A stretch of 64,000 nt of DNA from Hericium rajendrae (lineage: Eukaryota > Basidiomycota > Agaricomycetes > Russulales > Hericiaceae): positions 2,046,001-2,110,000 of the forward strand of contig CM065889.1 in the NCBI GenBank assembly GCA_033439255.1. Reading direction: 5' to 3'. The notes under the pieces were generated by a model. It had not been told where the DNA came from. It saw nothing but the letters and a program-made list of their open reading frames with translations, and did no database searches. Shown here one piece after another: positions 58,149 through 64,000 of this stretch. Position 1 is the stretch's first letter, and each line of letters starts with the position of its first letter. Position numbers and translations under genes: made by a program.

Positions 58149-59488
58149 GACCAATCGTCGTACGACGCGCGCTCATCCTCTACCATGCCCACGCAACACA
58201 CTCGCTGCAACGCCCCAAGCCACAGCCATGCCCACATCCTCATGTGACCCCGGTCATGCCCGCACGCCCACGCATGCTGGCGATTGCGTGCGCACAGCCC
58301 CGCTCGCACGAGCGCGTCCACGTACGCCAGCGACTGCGTACGCACGGCCGCAGATGACCCCACTAGCACGTATGCGCACACGCAACGCAGGCCGCTGTGC
58401 CCGGCCTTGCCAACGCGCGGATGGTCGCGGTCCCGCCCCGCTTTCTCGCGGCCTCGCCCTGCCTGCACACCACCATGGACGTGCGCCAGCACAGCCGCGC
58501 ACGCACACCGACGACTGTACCGGCCTACGCACGCACGGCACGGGCAGCCGTGCACAGCCCCACCAGCGGGCGGGCTGCCACATACGGCATCGCCCCGCCC
58601 CCGCACGGCTGCAGGCGACGGTGCCAGTGCGTATACGCACGCACAGCGAGGCAGCCGCGCACGGGTCCGCCAGCATGTGGGCTGCACGGCCTGGCCTGCT
58701 AACGCGCGGCCACGCAGGCCCTCGACTGCGCGCGCACGGCCGTGCCAGCACATGCACACACCCGCGCACGGCGTGACAACCGCGCCCGGCCACGCTTGAC
58801 CATGCCAACGCATGCGCGCAACAACGATGCAGGCAGCCACGTATGGCGGCATCTGCGCGCGCGACCACGCACGGTGCCGTCTCCGTGCGCGAGGCAAGAC
58901 ACGCCGGCGACGACGCGCGCACGACTGCACCAGTGCACACGCACGCACGGGCAGCTGCGGGCAGCTCGTCTACGCGTGCGAGCCCCTGCACACCGGCCGC
59001 GGCGTGTGCACAGTCGCAGGCGGCTGTCTGTGCGCGCACTGTCATGCATGCTGGCGACGGCGTGCGCACATTGTTGACTACGCACGGCCGGCCGCGACAA
59101 TGGTCACCACGTTATCTGTGCATGTCTTTGTGCATGTGTATGAGGGTATTTAGTCAATTACTTACTTCTGTAATGTGGTAGACTTGTTTGCAATATATCC
59201 TATCTCTCAAATTTAAAAAATCTGACTCGAAATCTTTGGTGCTTATCTGACTTAACATAGTCAATATAGTGATCATAGGAGCCATAGCTCCCCATACTCA
59301 GTAGAGTAGCTCTATGTATCTAATACTGCTAGCTATAGAGGCTATGTATTTTATGCTGTCTACTATGGAGGCTATGGCAGCTCTCAGAGGTCTATATAGT
59401 TTGACAAGTGAAAGTCATAGGCTCTATAGCTCACCTATAGAACCCATAGCTTGCCCTTTTGCTATATAAAAATTAGATTTTTCAGATG

Positions 59489-61084
59489 TCCACAGTATGG
59501 GGAGAACCTTCCAGGTAGTGGCGCCAGGCTTCGAGGGCACGGATGATGGCCAGGAGTTCCTTGTCATAGATGTCATAGTTGCGTTCGGGGGCGGTGAAGG
59601 CCTTGGAGATGTAAGCAACAGGGTGCCATTGCTCGTCCTCCCCACGCTGGGATAGGATACCTCCTGTGGCATAGTCTGAGGCATCGACCTCAACCAGGTA
59701 GGGTTTGGATGGGTCAGGCATGATAAGGACTGGGGACGAGGTGAACGCAGCTTTAAGAGCCTCAAAGGCATGTTGACATTCAGCAGACCAGGCCCAAGGA
59801 TGATCTTTCTTGGTAAGGTCAAACATGGGACGAGCGACTTTGGAGAAGTCCTGGATAAAGTGTCGATAGAAGTTGCCAAAGCCAACAAAGGACTGGACGT
59901 CCTTGACGTTACGAGGGGCAGGCCATTCAGCAATGCCTGCAACCTTGACGGGGTCCATGGCGAGCGTGTTATGGGAGACGATGAGACCGAGGAACTCAAC
60001 TGAGGGCTGCTCGAAAGAGCACTTCTCTGGTTTGAGGAAGAGGTCATTGTCCTGGAGGCGTTGGAGGACCTTGCGCACAAGGTCGCGATGTTCTTCGAGG
60101 GTTTCGGTGAAAATGAGGATATTGTCCATGTAGATGACGACTTTGCCCGTGTCGATGAGATCCTTGAAAAGTTCATTCATCATTCCTTGGAATGTGGCAG
60201 GGGAGTTTGTAAGACCAAAAAACATCACCAGGGGTTCAAAGAGACCGCGGTTGGTTTTGAAGGTGGCTTTCCATTCGTTGCCCTCCTTGATGTGAACGTT
60301 GTTGTAACCCCAATGAACGTCCATCTTGGAGAAGACTTTGGCACCCTTGAGCTTGTCAACGAGTTCAGAGATGAGGGGCAGGGGATATTCATTCTTGATG
60401 GTGCCTTTGTTGAGGGTGCGATAGTCCTGGATGGGGCGTAGTTTTCCATCTTTTTTCTTGATAAAGAAGAAGGGACTCGCCATAGGGGATTTGGAAGGAC
60501 AGATGTAGCCTTTCTTGACCTGGTCATCAAGGAATGAATCAAGGTCCTCCTGCTCAGTAGGAGCCATGGGATAGACCTTGCAGGAGCGAGGTTCAAAACC
60601 ATCTTTCAGGTCAATGGCGTGATCCCAAGGGCGACGTTCGGGGAGGCGATGGGAGGATTCCTCGTCGAAGACAGGTTGGAAATCCTGATACTGAGGGGGA
60701 ACCATCTCAGCAAAGGACTTCTCTGCAACACGAGTGGCCACACGCTCAGCCAGTTTCTGAGCATTGGTGAAAGAGCGACAGATACGGATGGTGTGTTGGT
60801 AGTCGGGGTCGTCGTCTGGTGGGGGTGGTGTGTCCCAGTCAGGGAGAACACCAGCTAGGCAAAGGCCCTCTTCAACCCAGTCGTCATCGACATTAGGTCG
60901 GGGGTCATCGTCCTCGGTGAATAGGCGTGCAGGAACTTTGGACAGGTGGATGCAGCGAAGGCGGACGCCTTGGACTCGGCAAGCAGGGATCACGTATTTG
61001 GGAAGTGGGGCAGGAACAAATGGCAGGGGCAGTGGGAGCAATGGAGGGGGGCAAGGTGGGGGAAGCAGTACAGCAGCAGTACTG
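59489..61084 (-). pseudogene. gypsy C reverse transcriptase and RNase H
   Basis: Long open frame with LRPIQDYRTLNKGTIKNEYP, FSKMDVHWGYNNVHI and FGLTNSPATFQ. The catalytic box reads YMDN (about 60,127-60,116) instead of YMDD, which should abolish polymerisation. RNase H motifs VEVDASDYATGGILSQ and YDKELLAI are present up to the X2 boundary. Protease-RT linker AVLLPPPCPPPLLPL is continuous, showing that pol is one frame in this family. Confidence 0.9.
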
Positions 61085-62269
61085 CATCTGAGAAATCTGT
61101 TTTGTATATAGCAGCAAGTCCTATTATGGGCCCTATCAGTGAGCTATGAGGGCTATGAACTTGGACTATTTAGCTATGTGGAGCTATGGGGCCTATGATA
61201 GCCTCCATAGCATGAAGTGTCAAATACATAGGGTGTCATAGCCTTTATAGCTAGGGGTGTCATATACATAGGACTATGATACTTACCAAGGGAAACTATG
61301 ACTACTATGGCTACTATACTCCTTATGATGAGCCACATAGGTAGTCAAGACATTTAAGTCAAAATTTTCTTATATTCAAGGGGTAGACTACTACAAACAA
61401 GGAAAATACAAAATCTAACACTATTACACTAGCAAACGAAGGTCCTAAATAGACCTCGCGCCCTCGCACCTCTTGCGCATCACCATCTGTGTGTGAACGG
61501 ACAGGTGCGCTCTCACCCGGCGGATGCATGCTGTCGGGCGGAGGGCGACGAAACGGGGTGCGCAGGCCGCGCGCGAGCTGGCATGGCCGTGCTTGGCCGT
61601 GCGCGCGCGCACGGGGCGAGGCGGCCATGTGCGGGGTGAGGCATTGGCGCAGGGCCATGCATGGGACGAGGCGGGGGGGCGCAGATCGGCGTGGCCGCGC
61701 GCGAGCTGGCGCGGCCGTCCCTGGCTGTACGCGCGTGCATGGGGCGAGGCGGCCATGTGCGGGGCATGGTGTCGGCGCACGGGTCATGCGCGGGACGGGG
61801 GGGGGCGGGGTGTCACGGATCGTGCATGGCCGCGCGTGAGTTGGCACGGTCTTGCGTGGCCTTGCTCGCGCGCGGGTGCGGGGGTCGTGTGCGGGGCAGG
61901 GCATCGGCGCACAGGCGATGCCGGAGCAGGCGGGGTGCGCCGGTCGTGCTGGCCGTGCGCGCACTCGTGTAGACCCGCCTGGTCGCGCGTTTGCGTGCGG
62001 ACGCTGGGGCGGACGTGTTCGCGCCGTCCGGGCATGCGAGAGTGTGCGCCCGCATGGGAAACGGCTGGAGAGGCCGTCCGCGGCGTGCACGCACAGCTCA
62101 GACCTCGCGCGGGCTTGCGACCTTGCGTAGCCGTGTGCGCACAGCCAGATGTCGCGGCCGCGAGCGCATTGTCGACAGCGAGGTGGTTGTATGACCCGCA
62201 CGAACCTGTTGAGGACGTGCGGGTGTCGTTGAGGGTGAGCGCGGGAGTCCGAGCGACGTGTCGTGCCCC

Positions 62270-62283
62270 GTTGCCACGGCAAC
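62270..62283. promoter_or_regulatory. RFX/X-box-like palindrome in X3
   Basis: GTTGCCACGGCAAC, identical to the X2 core, within GTGCC/GGCAC extended arms. Confidence 0.55.
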
Positions 62284-62413
62284 GAGGCACGACAACGCGG
62301 ACGTGGACGGTGTTGTTGTTGGGGGATGGGGCTGCTGCGAGCTCGTGGACATGGACCGCGGGGTTGTCGAAGGCGATGGGGGCGTGGTGCGCGTGGTTGC
62401 AAGAACGAAAGCA

Positions 62414-62444
62414 CGAGTATCGCTCGGTGAACGAGCGATACTCG
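62414..62444 (-). repeat. intron-hairpin module H (X3)
   Basis: Minus strand: donor ATAGGTATGTTTAAAA near 62,489, branch GTACTAAC, ACAG, then a perfect 13-bp hairpin CGAGTATCGCTCG/CGAGCGATACTCG with a 5-nt loop. Confidence 0.78.
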
Positions 62445-62717
62445 CTGTGTTAGTACAAGAAACAAATGAAAGAGAGTTTTTAAACATACCTATTAGCCCC
62501 TCAAGCCGTCTACTAAGTCCTCCCGAGTCTTGAAGACGCCGTGCGTATGGAGAGAGAGAGGCAGACGAAGGGGGAGATGGAGGGAGTGTTGCATAGATAC
62601 AAGTCGCGCGACGACTTACAGCCACAGCAGCATTCAACTCGCGCGTTCAGCGGTTTCGACTCTAACAAATCGAATAAAATCCGTTTAATTCACGAAAAAA
62701 GTGAGAAGATATAGCAC

Positions 62718-62990
62718 ACCGGTATAAATACAATGAATGAGCCATCTATGTAATTACTTTACGACACGCTCGCAGGTATCAAAATCCACTTAATAGAATC
62801 TAACGGCCAGCCTCTGGCACGATGCCCGGCTATGCCCGGCCCGGTCTCGGCAAGCTACATTTGACGCTCCGATTGCCACGTCTATATAAGACATGCACGA
62901 CGCGCTGTCTCTCTCTCTTCCCTACCACTACCATCCCTCGTCTTTCGTCGCTCTCTCTTCTTCTGCTTCAACTTTCTAATGTTCGGTAAG
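62718..62990. promoter_or_regulatory. bidirectional promoter region and plus leader of X3
   Basis: TTTATACC on the minus strand near 62,720, TATATAAG on the plus strand at 62,883-62,890, CT-rich start region, then CTTCAACTTTCTAATGTTCG and donor GTAAGTT at 62,986. The positions match those of X1. Confidence 0.55.
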
Positions 62991-63751
62991 TTGTTATATT
63001 GTTGCTATATTATTCTATTGTTTACTAACCCTACTGTTCTTTGTAGACTTTTATATCTTTGCTTTATTATCTTAAGTAAGTCTTATGTTTTTCTATATCT
63101 GTATCTTTGTATACTAATTTGTTGACTTTGCCTTTAGATTATTTTCGCTTTTTCTTATCTGTAGAGTAAGTCTTATCTTATCTTTTTTGTCTATGTTTTA
63201 TCTTTAAGTTCTATCTTATCTTATCTTTGTATCTTATCTCATCTTATCTTTGTATGTTTTGTTATCTTATCTTGAAGTGTTGATCTTTACAGTGTATCAT
63301 AGATGTGTAGTTGTAGCTTTGTGCTAAATGTGTTGTAATTTAATATTGTTTGAAATATAATGCTTTTAAATTTTTGATGTTTTAAATGTTATAGATGCAA
63401 CAAGATTCAAATATATTATATATGTATATTTAAATATATTTTTAGCACTCTTAAGCAGCATACAAGACATAGGTGATATAGAGTAGATAGCAGCCTTACT
63501 AGCTAGACATGATATGATAACAGAGATATACCACATAGCTGACATAGCTATGATAGCCATCATATGTTATAGCAGCTATGAGAGCTATGATAGCTTATAG
63601 TCTATGCTATGATAGCTATGATAGCTATGATAGCTCTATATAGATTACTTCACTACTATGGAGTAGCTATGTAGAAAAGAGGACTCCTATGGCCCTATCA
63701 GAGCTATGTAGACTATATAGTGCCATATACCACTGGTCCTTTTCTCAGATG

Positions 63752-64000
63752 ACTGAGGACTGGTGGACGAGGGGCTGATTGGCGGCATTCAGTGCGAGTG
63801 GACAGGTTCTTGACCGGGGGTTTATTCAGAGTGCAAGAGGAAGGGCAGCGAGTCATGTCGACATGACGAGAGACCCAATCGATTTCAGGGTTGTGCTCCT
63901 GTAACCAATCGGTCCCAAGGATGATGTCGTAGTCACCAATGTCAACGAGATAGAACTCAGCTGTCTCCTCATGGAAGGACGTCGAGTCCTTGGCATAAAT
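63752..64000 (-). pseudogene. gypsy C protease region, partial at window edge
   Basis: Minus-strand sequence matches A at 17,282-17,535: the end of the protease (IILGTDWLQEHNPEIDW) and linker. The DSG active site lies beyond the window. Confidence 0.75.

Larger units (their letters stand above)
56776..59488. mobile_element. DNA element X2 inserted in gypsy C RNase H region
   Basis: 2,713 bp from CATCTGAAAAATATA to TAGATTTTTCAGATG, with a 2-bp duplication TC. It lies in reverse orientation relative to X1 and X3: the micro-exon series is on the minus strand (donors and acceptors at 57,240-57,480, TATA-like TTTATAACG near 57,560), and the CpG-rich block (58,050-59,100) follows intron-hairpin module G on the plus strand. 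An X-box-like palindrome lies at 58,121-58,148. Subterminal TAGCTATGA arrays lie at 56,870-57,000 and 59,270-59,450. No transposase seen. Confidence 0.85.
61085..63751. mobile_element. DNA element X3 inserted in gypsy C protease-RT linker
   Basis: 2,667 bp from CATCTGAGAAATCTG to CCTTTTCTCAGATG, flanked by ACTG on both sides (61,081-61,084; 63,752-63,755). Closely similar to X1 at both ends (first about 250 bp and last about 250 bp), in the bidirectional promoter (62,600-62,900) and in the micro-exon leader (62,979 onward). CpG-rich block 61,440-62,450, X-box 62,270-62,283, intron-hairpin module H 62,414-62,444. Confidence 0.87.
54538..64000 (-). mobile_element. gypsy element C, interrupted, runs off the window
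   Basis: Minus-strand pieces: 3' LTR 54,538-54,960, chromodomain and integrase 54,961-56,775, X2, RT/RNase H 59,489-61,084, X3, protease 63,752 to the window edge. Gag and the 5' LTR lie beyond 64,000. Confidence 0.9.

Overview
The window looks like a nuclear segment from an agaricomycete-type basidiomycete fungus. Coding sequence is cut by many 50-60 nt GT-AG introns with TACTAAC-like branch sites. The gene families (F-box-like proteins, Ulp1-type proteases, conserved coiled-coil and hypothetical families) and the mobile elements (chromodomain Ty3/gypsy elements, Helitrons, many non-autonomous DNA transposons) fit that group. All family assignments come from reading motifs; no database search was possible. 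Most of the window is nested mobile DNA.

Layout: 1-6,010 holds a Helitron helicase tail, a CDC5/Cef1 pseudogene, a dispersed palindromic repeat, a truncated coiled-coil gene and an apparently intact Ulp1-like protease gene. 6,700-8,390 is an F-box-like gene. 8,719-20,555 is gypsy element A (minus strand), bounded by two 423-bp LTRs and a 5-bp target duplication CACGG, and split by a 4.7-kb DNA element (X5, 10,531-15,266). 20,678-22,672 is a decayed glycogen synthase gene. 23,676-36,452 is AT-richer and gene-bearing: a gene with a possible TET/JBP-like dioxygenase domain, broken by a solo LTR and a 3-kb Helitron-type foldback; an F-box-like gene; and two conserved hypothetical genes. 36,957-44,192 is a degraded Helitron RepHel gene with a cysteine-protease-like C-terminal domain. 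44,300-64,000 is a tandem of two gypsy copies (B and C) that share one LTR (54,538-54,960) and carry four large DNA elements (X1-X4) and two short MITEs.

The most unusual content is the X family: elements with CATCTG/CATCAG termini, mostly with 2-bp target duplications. They carry no recognisable transposase. X1-X3 have TATA-like signals on both strands, short exons with good splice sites, palindromic RFX/X-box-like sites and a CpG-rich core. X1-X3 and X5 carry a recurring module in which a ~50-nt intron (branch site TACTAAC or variant) runs directly into a hairpin built on GAGTAYYGCTCG. Eight copies of the module are present on both strands; a looser ninth case lies in X4.

The gypsy family also shows a Tf1-like self-priming signature: the PBS is complementary to a 10-nt LTR segment about 31 nt downstream of a TATA-like box.
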